DNA from: Marinarcus sediminis | GTDB taxonomy: Bacteria > Campylobacterota > Campylobacteria > Campylobacterales > Arcobacteraceae | Reading direction: 5' to 3' | DNA: 64,000 nt | Assembly (NCBI RefSeq): GCF_048571275.1 | Contig: NZ_CP182357.1 | Span: 1,922,001 to 1,986,000 of the forward strand | Part shown: positions 51,136-60,848 of the stretch, in pieces | Layout of the letters: the number at the start of each line of letters is the position of its first letter | How positions within the stretch are numbered: position 1 is the first letter of the stretch | Notes under the pieces: generated by a model | The model's database searches: none | The model's input: the letters and a program-made list of their open reading frames with translations, nothing else | Told to the model about the DNA's origin: nothing | Program-made: the position numbers and the translations under genes

Positions 51136-52443
51136 TTATTTCCTTACGATTGAAAATGATAAATTTTGAATTTCGTTATGAGATTTGATAAAGGCATTTA
51201 ACTCATCTAAACTCAATTTTTCTATATTATTTAACTCTTGTTGTGCAAAATCGGGATCCAAACCTCTATAATAATAAGTAAAGGCTCTGTTAAGGCGTTG
51301 GCTGAGTGTTTCTGTTCTGAGTGGTTCACTCCCACTTAAGAATTTTTTGGCACTGTCTAACTCTTTTTGTGTCACACCATTTTTTACAAACTCTTCTATT
51401 AAACTTTTTACTAACTCTTTAGCTTCAGTAGCACTTTCCAGTTTGGTTTGTAAATAACCCGTAAAATAGGTGTGTGATTTATTGATAGAAATAGAACCAT
51501 AGGCGCTGTATGCCAAGCCTCGTTTGACTCGTATCTCTTCCATGAGTCGACTGCCAAAGCCACTGCCTCCAAGAATAAATGAAGCCACTTTTGCAATATA
51601 GTTCTTTTTGTTTTGGGCCTCTAGGTGATAGGGGCTTCCAAAATAGATATAAGCTTGTTGTGTATCTTTTATCTCTTCATGAACAGAGGGTTTTTCTTGA
51701 GCTTGAATAATTTGTAACGTATTTTCATTGCCATTTGGAATGGATAACAAAATATCGTGAATACTTTTTTCTAATTCTGTAAAAGAAAAATCTCCTCCAG
51801 CAACAACAATCAAATTATTCAACGTTATGGCATTGTGTATAAAGTTTTTTACATCTTTCAGTTTTATGGTGGATATTGATTGAATGGTTCCATTTGAAGA
51901 GTTTTCTAAAGGGGTACCTTTAAAAATTAATTTTTTTAAATTGTTTTGAGCAATATAATCAAAATCGTTCTCTTTTCGTTTTAAAATACCCATTTGAGTT
52001 GTTTTAATTTTATCCAAAGTGTTTTGGGTAAAATTGGGAGACTTTAAAAGTTTTTCAAGCAGTTTTAACGCTGTTTTTGATTCGCTTTTTAAACAGGAAA
52101 GTTCAATGACAAAGGTCTCAAAACCATTGGAAGTCTCTAAAGAGATGGCTTTGCTCTCTAATTTATCTGCAAATTTAATGCTTCCGAGCTCTTTTGTTCC
52201 TTCATTTAAAAGCTTAGCACTGATGTTAGCAATACCACTTTGTTTTTTATCTTGCATATAACCTGAGTTTTTAAACACCAGTTGTAAGTTGAAAGTGGGC
52301 AATGAGTTATCTTGTTCAAAAATAATGGGTATAGAAGTTGTGTCATTAATGGCAATATGTTGAATTGTTGCACTCATTAAAAATCCTTGTGTAAATAATA
52401 ATATGGGTAAAATTTTAAAAAGTAAGGTTCCGTGCTTTCGCAT
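51136..52443 (-). CDS. M16-family peptidase-like protein, zinc motif absent
   Basis: 435 residues with a signal sequence (1-24) and two M16 half domains. The place of the HxxEH motif reads QSGIANISAKLLNEGT (residues 68-83), with neither His nor the Glu pair in register, so it is probably non-catalytic. The second half keeps the GSRLMEEIRVKRGLAYSAYG region. Such proteins usually pair with an active partner; none is visible here. Between gltX and mqnC. Confidence 0.85.
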   Translation of the reverse strand: MRKHGTLLFKILPILLFTQGFLMSATIQHIAINDTTSIPIIFEQDNSLPTFNLQLVFKNSGYMQDKKQSGIANISAKLLNEGTKELGSIKFADKLESKAISLETSNGFETFVIELSCLKSESKTALKLLEKLLKSPNFTQNTLDKIKTTQMGILKRKENDFDYIAQNNLKKLIFKGTPLENSSNGTIQSISTIKLKDVKNFIHNAITLNNLIVVAGGDFSFTELEKSIHDILLSIPNGNENTLQIIQAQEKPSVHEEIKDTQQAYIYFGSPYHLEAQNKKNYIAKVASFILGGSGFGSRLMEEIRVKRGLAYSAYGSISINKSHTYFTGYLQTKLESATEAKELVKSLIEEFVKNGVTQKELDSAKKFLSGSEPLRTETLSQRLNRAFTYYYRGLDPDFAQQELNNIEKLSLDELNAFIKSHNEIQNLSFSIVRK

Positions 52444-52444
52444 C

Positions 52445-53503
52445 TTAGAACCTCTCTAGTATGTCATAAGCAGTGTTTCTTTTTGCTGGTTTTTCACCGA
52501 TGTCTTTAATCAGTCTGATCATCTCTTCTTGATTCATTCTGTTTTTGGCTCCAGCAGCGGAGACGACATTCTCTTCCATCATGGTGCTGCCTAAATCATT
52601 GGCACCAAACTTAAGTGCCATTTGTCCAATGTAGCTGCCTTGAGTCACCCATGAACTTTGAATATTTTTAAAATTATCTAAATATAATCGTGCCACAGCA
52701 AGCAGTCTTAAATAACGGTTCGATGATTGAGGTTTCAAATGGGGCATCTCTTGAAGCAGTTTGGTATTGGCACTTTGAAATGACCACATAATAAAGGCTC
52801 GAAATCCACCCGTTTTATCTTGTAAATCTCGTATCATTTCCCAATGTTTGATGATCTCTTCATTGGTTTCAACCGTTCCAAACATCATTGTGGCGGTTGT
52901 TTTCATATTGATGCTGTGTGCTGTTTCATGAACTTTAAGCCATTTTGCAGCATCCAATTTTTTAGGGGCGATGATGTCTCTTACTCTGTCACTTAAGATT
53001 TCAGCTCCAGCGCCTGGAATTGAACTTAACCCCTTTGCTTGAAGTCTTGTTAACACGTCCAAATAGTTGAGTTTTGACACTTTAGCAATATAATCAATCT
53101 CGATTGCAGAAAAAGAGTGCAGAGTGATTTGTGGAAACTTGGTGTGAATGTGTTCAACCAAATCTTCATAAAAATCAATTTTAAGCTTAGGGTGCACGCC
53201 CCCTTGCATCAATATTTGCGTACCACCAATTTTTAAAAGTTCTTCTATCTTTTCATCAATTTGGTCATATGAAAGTACATAAGCATCTTCATCTTTCCCG
53301 TGTCTGAAAAAAGCGCAAAATTTACAATCCACAAAACAGACATTGGTGTAATTGATGTTTCTGTCCACAACAAATGTTGTGATTTGTTCAGGGTGAAGTT
53401 GTTGTTTTTTAGCAAAAGCCAACTCGCCCAGTTCTATTAAAGGCATGTTTTCAATTAAATCTAAAGCCTCTTCATTGCTTAATCTTCTGTTTAAATCCAT
53501 CAT
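52445..53503 (-). CDS. mqnC: Cyclic dehypoxanthinyl futalosine synthase
   Basis: Radical SAM enzyme of the futalosine menaquinone pathway. 352 residues; 4Fe-4S cysteines C56, C60, C63 in CFVDCKFC, followed by MQGGVHPKL, SIPGAGAEIL and TTATMMFGTVET, typical of MqnC. Confirms menaquinone via futalosine. Overlaps the bamA stop by one base. Confidence 0.95.
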   Translation of the reverse strand: MMDLNRRLSNEEALDLIENMPLIELGELAFAKKQQLHPEQITTFVVDRNINYTNVCFVDCKFCAFFRHGKDEDAYVLSYDQIDEKIEELLKIGGTQILMQGGVHPKLKIDFYEDLVEHIHTKFPQITLHSFSAIEIDYIAKVSKLNYLDVLTRLQAKGLSSIPGAGAEILSDRVRDIIAPKKLDAAKWLKVHETAHSINMKTTATMMFGTVETNEEIIKHWEMIRDLQDKTGGFRAFIMWSFQSANTKLLQEMPHLKPQSSNRYLRLLAVARLYLDNFKNIQSSWVTQGSYIGQMALKFGANDLGSTMMEENVVSAAGAKNRMNQEEMIRLIKDIGEKPAKRNTAYDILERF

Positions 53504-55722
53504 TAAAAGCTTGTTCCTAAACTGAATTCAAAGGTTGATGTTTTATCCCCTGGTTCATCATCCAATGGTTGAGAGAAGATAAATTGCAGTGGTCCAACCG
53601 GTGAAATCCACTCAATAAGTGCTCCTGTACCACTTCGTTTAATCTGAGAAAAATTGTCTTCTCCAATCATCCCATAATCATAAAAGACTCCCCATCGCAT
53701 TTTAGCCGAGGGTACCAATGGAAAGTTTAATTCAAAACCATTGGAAAAATAGTTTTTGTATGGATTGTCAACAGCTGAATCTTCTGGTCCAAAAGCATAC
53801 GATTCATATCCTCTTAATGATTTAGGTCCTCCTAAATAAAAGGTACTTCCTTGCGGAATCATACCGTTATCAATTAACATTTTAACTTGACCTCGGTATC
53901 TGAAAACAGCATCCCAATCAAGCAAATTTTCTAAAGAGTAGTAATATTTAAAATAGGTTGAAGTCTCAAAATATTCGGCATCACCACCAATACCCGCAAT
54001 CTCTAAAGAGGTTCCAGCTTTAAATCCACTTCTTGGAAAATAGTAATCATCGGTACTGTTGTAATTGATATAAGGTGTAATTGAACTGACAAGATAAGAT
54101 TGGTTTTTTCGTGCGGTTGTCCCGGTATAACTCTCATCAACAGAATCAAAGGCATATTTTAATCCTCCATAGAAGTTTCTGAAAATCTCTTTACCTGCCC
54201 CCACAGAAAATCCAACAGTATCTTTGTTTAATGTATAGTTGTCATAATCGATTTCAAGGTCATTCCCATGTGCTTCAACACTTCCATTGTAAGCACTGTC
54301 TCTGATGGCCGGGTTACTTAACGAGATAGAGTTATTATTTCGTTTGCTTGAGGTATCAATTGAAAACCCAAGGTTAAGACCTGAACCAAAAATATTTCTG
54401 TCTTGAATAGAGGCATTGATGATGAATCCATCATACGACCCATATCCCCCACCTAAAATTAAAGAACCCGTTGATGTCTCTTTGACTTTGACAACTAAAT
54501 CCATTTTATCTTCAGAAATTCTTTTTTGGTCAATCGTGACATCTTCAAAAAAACCATTTCTTTTGAGTTTAGATACCGAGTCGTTATAGTCAGTTAAACT
54601 GAACAAATCTCCATGGGCTAAATAGACATCTCTTCGTATAACTCTATCAAGTGTTCTTGAGTTTCCTGAGATAAAAACATCATTGATGTATACTTTTTTA
54701 CCTGGAATGACAGAGTAGACAACACTGGCTTTATTGGTTTTGGTATCTTTTTGAATATCATATTTAACTTCAGTAAAGGCATACCCTAAATCGGCAACGG
54801 CTGTTTTAATATATTCAGCATCTTCTCTGAGTTTTTTAAGGTTAAACACTTTGTCTTTTTTGAGTTTTAATCCCTCATAGAGTGTTTTAGGATCTAAAAT
54901 TGAGGCATCCAAATAAATTGTAATATTATCGGTGATATATTGAGGTCCCTCTTGGATATAAAAATCCAGTTTTGCTTGATTGGAAGCAAAATCAACCTTT
55001 AAAAAGGGAGGTTTTACTTTAGAGTCTAAGTAACCATGTTCAAAATAGAGTTCATTGATTCTTAGGTTTTCATAAGGAAGTTGATCAATTTTCGCTTCGC
55101 CATCGTTTTGACCAAACCACCAAGTGATAAAATCCTCCTCTTTATTGGCAGTGACTTGTTCAAAATCACTTTCATCTAAGTTTTCAGATCCATAATAATT
55201 GACTTTTTTAATGATGATTTCATCACCTTTATTGACTGCAAGTGAGACAGACACAGAGTTTTCACTGAGTGTTTCAATTTCAACTTCTACAACAGAGTTA
55301 ACATATCCCTCTTTTTGCAGTTCTTGTAAAAGTGATTCTTTTGCTTTTTGTATTCGTGCTTTTGTATACATGGTTCCTTTAGATAAACCAATTCTTTTTA
55401 GGACTTCGTCAATATCTTCTTGTCGTGATTTATAGCCTGTCATCTCCACATTTGCAATGGATGGTTTTTCAACAAAATTAAACTCAAGAATACCATTGTT
55501 GTTGATTACTGTTATGTCATCAAAATAACCAAATTGATAAAATTCTTTAATGGCACTATTGACCTTATCTATGTCTAATTCATCGCCTTCTCGTATATTT
55601 ATGGTTTCGCTTGCAATTTTTGCTGAAACTTTTGAAAGGTTGTTAAATTCAATTTTTTGTATGGTTTGAGCACTCAGGGTTGAAGCCAAAGCCAGGCACA
55701 GTAAAGTTGCATTTTTTTTCAC
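53503..55722 (-). CDS. bamA: Outer-membrane assembly factor BamA
   Basis: Inserts beta-barrel proteins. 739 residues: signal peptide (1-18), five POTRA repeats to about 400, then a 16-strand barrel with the conserved GGPKSLRGYESYAFGP (VRGF/Y-like) in loop 6 and a C-terminal Phe. Tandem with mqnC. Divergent from tyrA. Confidence 0.96.
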   Translation of the reverse strand: MKKNATLLCLALASTLSAQTIQKIEFNNLSKVSAKIASETINIREGDELDIDKVNSAIKEFYQFGYFDDITVINNNGILEFNFVEKPSIANVEMTGYKSRQEDIDEVLKRIGLSKGTMYTKARIQKAKESLLQELQKEGYVNSVVEVEIETLSENSVSVSLAVNKGDEIIIKKVNYYGSENLDESDFEQVTANKEEDFITWWFGQNDGEAKIDQLPYENLRINELYFEHGYLDSKVKPPFLKVDFASNQAKLDFYIQEGPQYITDNITIYLDASILDPKTLYEGLKLKKDKVFNLKKLREDAEYIKTAVADLGYAFTEVKYDIQKDTKTNKASVVYSVIPGKKVYINDVFISGNSRTLDRVIRRDVYLAHGDLFSLTDYNDSVSKLKRNGFFEDVTIDQKRISEDKMDLVVKVKETSTGSLILGGGYGSYDGFIINASIQDRNIFGSGLNLGFSIDTSSKRNNNSISLSNPAIRDSAYNGSVEAHGNDLEIDYDNYTLNKDTVGFSVGAGKEIFRNFYGGLKYAFDSVDESYTGTTARKNQSYLVSSITPYINYNSTDDYYFPRSGFKAGTSLEIAGIGGDAEYFETSTYFKYYYSLENLLDWDAVFRYRGQVKMLIDNGMIPQGSTFYLGGPKSLRGYESYAFGPEDSAVDNPYKNYFSNGFELNFPLVPSAKMRWGVFYDYGMIGEDNFSQIKRSGTGALIEWISPVGPLQFIFSQPLDDEPGDKTSTFEFSLGTSF

Positions 55723-55800
55723 AGTTATCCTTAGTATTTACGAATATGTATAAAATAAAGTAGCTAATATAACTAAATAAAGTTTATAGGATGGTTAAGA

Positions 55801-55806
55801 TATAAT
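55801..55806 (+). promoter_or_regulatory. -10 element of tyrA-luxP-kinase unit
   Basis: TATAAT 34 bases before the tyrA GTG; no good -35. Confidence 0.4.
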
Positions 55807-55840
55807 TTATTTCAATATATTATTAATAAGGTTAAATAAA

Positions 55841-56671
55841 GTGAATATAGGAATAATTGGGCTTGGATTAATGGGGGGCTCTATTGCAAAAGCAGTAAAA
55901 AAATATGGTATTGCTAAAAATGTTTATGGATATGTTAAAAATGAGTCAACAAAACAAGAGGTTTTAGAACTTAATTTAGTGGATGAACTCATGGATATAA
56001 ACACACTGAAAATAAAATCAGATGTGATTATTTTGGCCATTCCTGTGGATGCCATTATTGAACTGTTTCCTCAACTGCTCGATATTTCTAAAGAGACAAC
56101 CATTATAGATTTAGGTTCAACCAAAGAGTATATTGTCAATAATATTCCCGAACAAATAAGAGAAAATTTTGTCGCAGCACATCCAATGACTGGAACTGAA
56201 AAATTTGGACCAAAAGCAGCCATTGATGGTTTATATGAGGGTAAAACAACGGTTTTATGTAATTTAGAAAAAAATGAAACTCAACATGTTAATAATGCAC
56301 TGAGAATTTTTCAAGGCATTGGGATGAGAATTGTGATGATGGATGCGAAAGATCATGACATTCATGCGTGTTATATGTCTCATTTGCCGCATGCTATCTC
56401 TTTTTCATTGGCCAATACTGTGATGAATCATGAAGACCCCAAAGCAATTTTAGCATTGGCTGCAGGTGGATTTAAGGATATGAGTCGTGTTGCTAAATCC
56501 AGTCCTGCTATGTGGAGTGATATTTTTAAACAAAACAGAAAAAATCTTTTGGTTTCATTTGATTTATTTGAAAAGCAGATGAAACAGGTTCGAAAAATGG
56601 TTGAAGAAGAAGATTATGAAAATTTGAAACAGTGGATGAAAAAAGCAAACAGTTTGCATGAAGTATTGTAG
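55841..56671 (+). CDS. tyrA: Prephenate dehydrogenase
   Basis: Tyrosine synthesis, oxidative decarboxylation of prephenate with NAD. 276 residues, GTG start. Rossmann motif GLGLMGGSIA at 6-15, AHPMTGTEKFG near 115 and the catalytic His in SHLPHAIS near 187. No ACT domain. 23 bases before the LuxP homologue, with a ribosome site but no terminator, so readthrough is likely. Confidence 0.95.
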   Translation: MNIGIIGLGLMGGSIAKAVKKYGIAKNVYGYVKNESTKQEVLELNLVDELMDINTLKIKSDVIILAIPVDAIIELFPQLLDISKETTIIDLGSTKEYIVNNIPEQIRENFVAAHPMTGTEKFGPKAAIDGLYEGKTTVLCNLEKNETQHVNNALRIFQGIGMRIVMMDAKDHDIHACYMSHLPHAISFSLANTVMNHEDPKAILALAAGGFKDMSRVAKSSPAMWSDIFKQNRKNLLVSFDLFEKQMKQVRKMVEEEDYENLKQWMKKANSLHEVL

Positions 56672-56694
56672 TAAAATTTAAAAAAGGTTGAACC

Positions 56695-57750
56695 ATGAAA
56701 TATTTAATGTTAGGTGCTCTTTTTGTAACTTGGGCTTTAGGCAACTCTTTTTGGACAATTGATGAGTTTTTACAAATCAATCCGCAAGAAAAATTCAGAA
56801 TGCAAACATTTGATAGAATTGTTCAAAGTGATGCGGTTGCTTTAAAACAAAAAAGAGAAAAAATTAAAATTTCAATGCTGTATCCAGGTAATCAATTGAC
56901 CGATTACTGGACAAGAAGCCAGAAGTCTTTTGAAGCAAGACTTAAAGAACTCAATATTCCGTATGAAATTAAGCCTATTTTTGTGGATGAAAATGATGTA
57001 AAAAAACTGCAGCTTAAATTAAAAGAGCTTTTGGACAGTAAAAGTGATTATCTTATATTTACATTAAATATTGATGGGCATAAAAAATTAATTTCACAAA
57101 TTATTACCAATAAAAAACCAAAAATCATTTTGCAAAATATCACCACACCACTTAAAGAGTGGGGAAACAATCAACCTTTTATGTATGTGGGGTTTGATCA
57201 CATAGAAGGTACAAAATTACTGGTGCAATATTATAAAAAGAAGTTTCCAAATGGAGCTAAATATTTGATGCTTTATCACAATGAAGGGTATGTCAGTCAA
57301 GTCAGAGGAGACAGTTTTATTAACATGATGGGTGCACAATATGATTTAAAAGGCTCTTATTATACCTATGTTAAAAAAGATCTGGCAAAAAAGATAGTAT
57401 TAAACTTTCAATCAATTAAAGATACCGATTTTATTTATAATTGTTCTACTGACATAGCTATAGGTGCGAGTGAGGCAGTAAAAGCGTTACAATTAGAGAA
57501 TAAAATTCTTTTAAATGGTTGGGGTGGGGGAAGTACAGAACTTGCTATGATTGAAAATCATGATTTAAATGTAACGGTAATGCGAATGAATGATGATAAT
57601 GGTGTAGCAATGGCCGAAGCAATAAAATTGGATTTGTTGCAAAAAAAAGTGCCATTAATTTATTCTGGAAAATTTGAATTGGTTGATGACAATTTTAGTG
57701 CGCAAAGCATTGAATTATTAAAAAAACAAGCATTCAGATACAGCAAATAA
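56695..57750 (+). CDS. luxP: LuxP-like autoinducer-2-binding periplasmic protein
   Basis: 351 residues with a signal peptide (1-16). It matches Vibrio LuxP along its length, including ISMLYPGNQLTDYW, LIFTLN, ILQNITTPLKEW, MYVGFDHIEGT, EGYVSQVRGDSF, NGWGGGSTEL and VTVMRMNDDNG. The residues contacting borated AI-2 in V. harveyi LuxP (Q77, S79, W82, R215, T266, W289, R310) correspond to Q67, T69, W72, R204, T252, W276, R297. Only S79 is changed, to Thr. It is distinct from sugar-binding RbsB/LsrB. Followed three bases later by a histidine kinase. Confidence 0.9.
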   Translation: MKYLMLGALFVTWALGNSFWTIDEFLQINPQEKFRMQTFDRIVQSDAVALKQKREKIKISMLYPGNQLTDYWTRSQKSFEARLKELNIPYEIKPIFVDENDVKKLQLKLKELLDSKSDYLIFTLNIDGHKKLISQIITNKKPKIILQNITTPLKEWGNNQPFMYVGFDHIEGTKLLVQYYKKKFPNGAKYLMLYHNEGYVSQVRGDSFINMMGAQYDLKGSYYTYVKKDLAKKIVLNFQSIKDTDFIYNCSTDIAIGASEAVKALQLENKILLNGWGGGSTELAMIENHDLNVTVMRMNDDNGVAMAEAIKLDLLQKKVPLIYSGKFELVDDNFSAQSIELLKKQAFRYSK

Positions 57751-57753
57751 ATC

Positions 57754-59715
57754 ATGAAAACAAATTTTAAAATTGGCATTAAAACTCTTTTTTTATCTTT
57801 AACTCTTTCAACGGTTATTTTAATCGTTGTTTTGTCGTTTGTACTTTCGCAAAGAGGCATCAATAACATGCTTTTCAGTGAATCTCAAAAATATTTTAAG
57901 CAAAGTATTCGATTGGCCCAAACCATTTTTGATTATGAAGTGGAGAAGATAACGTCAGTCGTTAATTCAACCTCTTTATCAAAAGAAGAAATTGATGCAA
58001 TCAACACTCAAAATATTGACTTCCTTGAAGAGAAATTGAATAAATCAATTTTAAAATCGATTGATTTCAGTGCCATTTTACCTACAAAATATGACAAAGT
58101 TGCTTTAGGAGGATTCTTTTTATATGACATTCATCCTTTAATAAAAGAGCTAAAACGTATAAAAACAGCTGGAATAAAAAAAAGTTTAATTAAAATTGAC
58201 TCCAATGGAAAACCTTTGCTTTTTTTGGTCATTACTAAAGGTATCATTGATAAACGTACGGGAGAGATTATTGGTATTTTTGCAGGGGGTGTTGAATTAC
58301 AAAATAATATAAAAATATTGCAAGACATTAAAAAAAATACAAAACTTGAAACCATATCTTTTTTCTATGAAGATGCTGAAATATTGAAGGAGCATGCTTT
58401 AAATGAGAAAAAAATCAGTTTAGAGAGTATTCAGCAATACAATACGTTGATTCACTCAAAAAAAGCTTTGAATGTGATTGGTTATCGTGCTTCTTTAGAT
58501 TTTGATTCTCAATACAGTTTGTTAAATATTAAGATGATTTTAAAAAATGACTCTTTAAATAGCATAAAAGATATTTTAATAAAGGACATTATTTTTGTCT
58601 CTTTTATCACTATTGTAATTGTTATCTTGTTTGTTTTATTGATCAATAAACTCTTAATTAATCCCATTGAAAGCTTAAAAATTTATGCAAAAGATTTTTG
58701 TAATAATACCCATAAAAACAGTGAAACATTAGATTTGAGAATTTCAGAGTATCAAGAACTTTCCAACTATTTGCGATCACTTTTTATGCAACTTTTAGAC
58801 AATCAACAAAAACTTCTTGAAGCAAAAAATAAAATCAACAGTGACATGCAAATGATTCAGCATTTGAATGACAGTTTGGAATCAAAAGTTCAAGAGAAAA
58901 CAAAAGAGTTACACATCTTAAATGAAAATTTAAAACTTAAAATCAAAATTGAAGTTGAAAATAATAGAAAAAAAGATAAACACTTGATTCAGCAAGCCAG
59001 ATATGCGGCATTGGGTGAAATGATTGGTAATATTGCTCATCAATGGAGACAACCTTTGTGTGCTATGTCAGCTTCAATGAGTGCCATTAAACTTCAAAAA
59101 GATTTGAATATATTAACCGACAGTACGTTTGATTATTATTATGAAATGATCATTAACAATGCAGATTTTTTATCTGAAACCATTAATACATTTAGAACAT
59201 TTTTTAAAAATGATTTAACCAAAGAGAAGTTTAATATTCACAACTCTTTAAAAAGTACTTTACAAATTATTAATGCGGCCTACAAAGAGAGTGATATAAA
59301 AATTATCATGGAATTCTCTGCTTTAGATTTGATTGCAAAAGGAAGCAGCAGTGAACTTTCTCAAGTATTTATTAACATTTTGAACAATGCCAAAGATATT
59401 ATGGTTGAAAAAGAGATTCCCGATAAAAAAATTGCAATTGTAACTAAGATTGTAGAATCTGAAAATTTGATTTACATTTATGACAATGGAGGAGGGGTAT
59501 TGCCCTCTATCATTGAGAAAGTTTTTGACCCTTACTTTACGACCAAACATAAAAGTCAAGGTACCGGGATTGGTTTATATATAAGTAAAGAGATTATTGA
59601 GAAAAAGTTTGATGGTTTTTTGACAGTGGATAATCAAATCATAACAATCCAAAATGAAGTCTTTGATGGGGCATGTTTTACTATCTCTGTTCCTGTTTAT
59701 AAAGAGGGAAATTAA
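57754..59715 (+). CDS. LuxQ-type sensor histidine kinase
   Basis: 653 residues. TM1 about 10-30, a periplasmic domain of about 230 residues with PAS/Cache-like character (LGGFFLYDIH, GKPLLFLVITKGIIDKRTGE), TM2 about 272-292, a coiled-coil linker, then phosphoacceptor H429 in GNIAHQWRQPL, N-box NNAKDIM near 545, and GTGIGLYISKEII near 603. Unlike Vibrio LuxQ it has no receiver domain, so its phosphate goes straight to an unlinked regulator or phosphotransferase. Pairing with LuxP is inferred from the gene order. It converges with folP. Confidence 0.88.
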   Translation: MKTNFKIGIKTLFLSLTLSTVILIVVLSFVLSQRGINNMLFSESQKYFKQSIRLAQTIFDYEVEKITSVVNSTSLSKEEIDAINTQNIDFLEEKLNKSILKSIDFSAILPTKYDKVALGGFFLYDIHPLIKELKRIKTAGIKKSLIKIDSNGKPLLFLVITKGIIDKRTGEIIGIFAGGVELQNNIKILQDIKKNTKLETISFFYEDAEILKEHALNEKKISLESIQQYNTLIHSKKALNVIGYRASLDFDSQYSLLNIKMILKNDSLNSIKDILIKDIIFVSFITIVIVILFVLLINKLLINPIESLKIYAKDFCNNTHKNSETLDLRISEYQELSNYLRSLFMQLLDNQQKLLEAKNKINSDMQMIQHLNDSLESKVQEKTKELHILNENLKLKIKIEVENNRKKDKHLIQQARYAALGEMIGNIAHQWRQPLCAMSASMSAIKLQKDLNILTDSTFDYYYEMIINNADFLSETINTFRTFFKNDLTKEKFNIHNSLKSTLQIINAAYKESDIKIIMEFSALDLIAKGSSSELSQVFINILNNAKDIMVEKEIPDKKIAIVTKIVESENLIYIYDNGGGVLPSIIEKVFDPYFTTKHKSQGTGIGLYISKEIIEKKFDGFLTVDNQIITIQNEVFDGACFTISVPVYKEGN

Positions 59716-60848
59716 CTGTTTAAAATGGCTTCTTGGACTTTGATGGCTTGAAAATGCTCTTTAACATCATGGCATCGTACAATTGAAGCTCCTTTTTTAA
59801 TCGCTTCTAAGTGAATGGCCAAAGTACCGGGAAGTCTTTGCTCTATTGTAGAAGGCACAATTTTATCAATCATTGATTTTCGACTCGCCCCAATTAAGAG
59901 TTCATAGCCAAAAGATCTGAAATGATGATGGTTGTTGAGCAGCTGTAAGTTATGCTCTAACGTTTTCCCAAAACCAATGCCCACATCTAAAATAATATCT
60001 TTGATGCCAAAATCTTTTGCTTTTTGAACTCTTTGCTCAAAAAAGTGATGTATATCCAGCATTAAATCATCATATTGCGGATCTTCTTGCATGATTTGAG
60101 GGCTTTTTTGCATATGCATAATCACAACCGTTGCATCATATAAAGCTGCAATTTTAGCCACTTCATCATTTTCTAAACCGGTAATATCATTGATAATAGT
60201 AAACCCACAATCCAGCGCATATTTTAGAACTTCAGGGGCATATGAGTCCAAAGAAAATTGGGCTTTTTCAAAGAGTTTTTCTTTATAAATGAGATCCAAA
60301 ATAGGTTTGATTCTGTTTAACTCCTCGTTTGATGTCACTGCAATGCTGCCAGGTCGACTTGAAACTGCACCCAAATCAATAATATCTGCACCATCTTCAA
60401 TCAAACTTTGCATTTTTAAAATGGCATTTTCTCCTACAAACCGACTGCTTTTAAAAAAAGAGTCTTCATTGGCATTGACTATTCCCATTATTTTAGTGGG
60501 AGCTTGGGGAGGTTGTAAAAAACGTTTTAAATCTTTTGCAATTTGTTTCAAGCCAAAAGGTTGGGCTAACTCTTTGACACTTAAAACTTCGAGTTGTTTG
60601 CTGTTGGCTATGAGTATGGCATTGACATATTTGTCCCTTGCAACAATAACACCCGTAGGAACCGCTAAATCTGCACCTATTGAAAGGGCATCTTGTTTTA
60701 AAATATTGGCAGCTCCCACATGAAGATTTTTAATAAAAATGGTGTGCAATTGAGATTTCTTTGAGAGAATTTTAATACCACTTTTATCACAATCCAATGC
60801 TTCAAATATTTTTGCTGCATCGTTGATTGCTATTTCATATAGGGTCAT
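59712..60848 (-). CDS. folP: Dihydropteroate synthase, long form
   Basis: Folate synthesis, joining p-aminobenzoate to dihydropterin diphosphate. 378 residues, of which about 110 are an N-terminal extension found in Campylobacterota. Core motifs: IMGIVNANEDSFF, DLGAVSSRPGS (variant of DIGGESTRPG), INDITG, LDVGIGFGKT, IGASRKSMI. GAVSS differs from GGEST at the sulfonamide loop. Overlaps holB by four bases. Confidence 0.92.
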   Translation of the reverse strand: MTLYEIAINDAAKIFEALDCDKSGIKILSKKSQLHTIFIKNLHVGAANILKQDALSIGADLAVPTGVIVARDKYVNAILIANSKQLEVLSVKELAQPFGLKQIAKDLKRFLQPPQAPTKIMGIVNANEDSFFKSSRFVGENAILKMQSLIEDGADIIDLGAVSSRPGSIAVTSNEELNRIKPILDLIYKEKLFEKAQFSLDSYAPEVLKYALDCGFTIINDITGLENDEVAKIAALYDATVVIMHMQKSPQIMQEDPQYDDLMLDIHHFFEQRVQKAKDFGIKDIILDVGIGFGKTLEHNLQLLNNHHHFRSFGYELLIGASRKSMIDKIVPSTIEQRLPGTLAIHLEAIKKGASIVRCHDVKEHFQAIKVQEAILNS

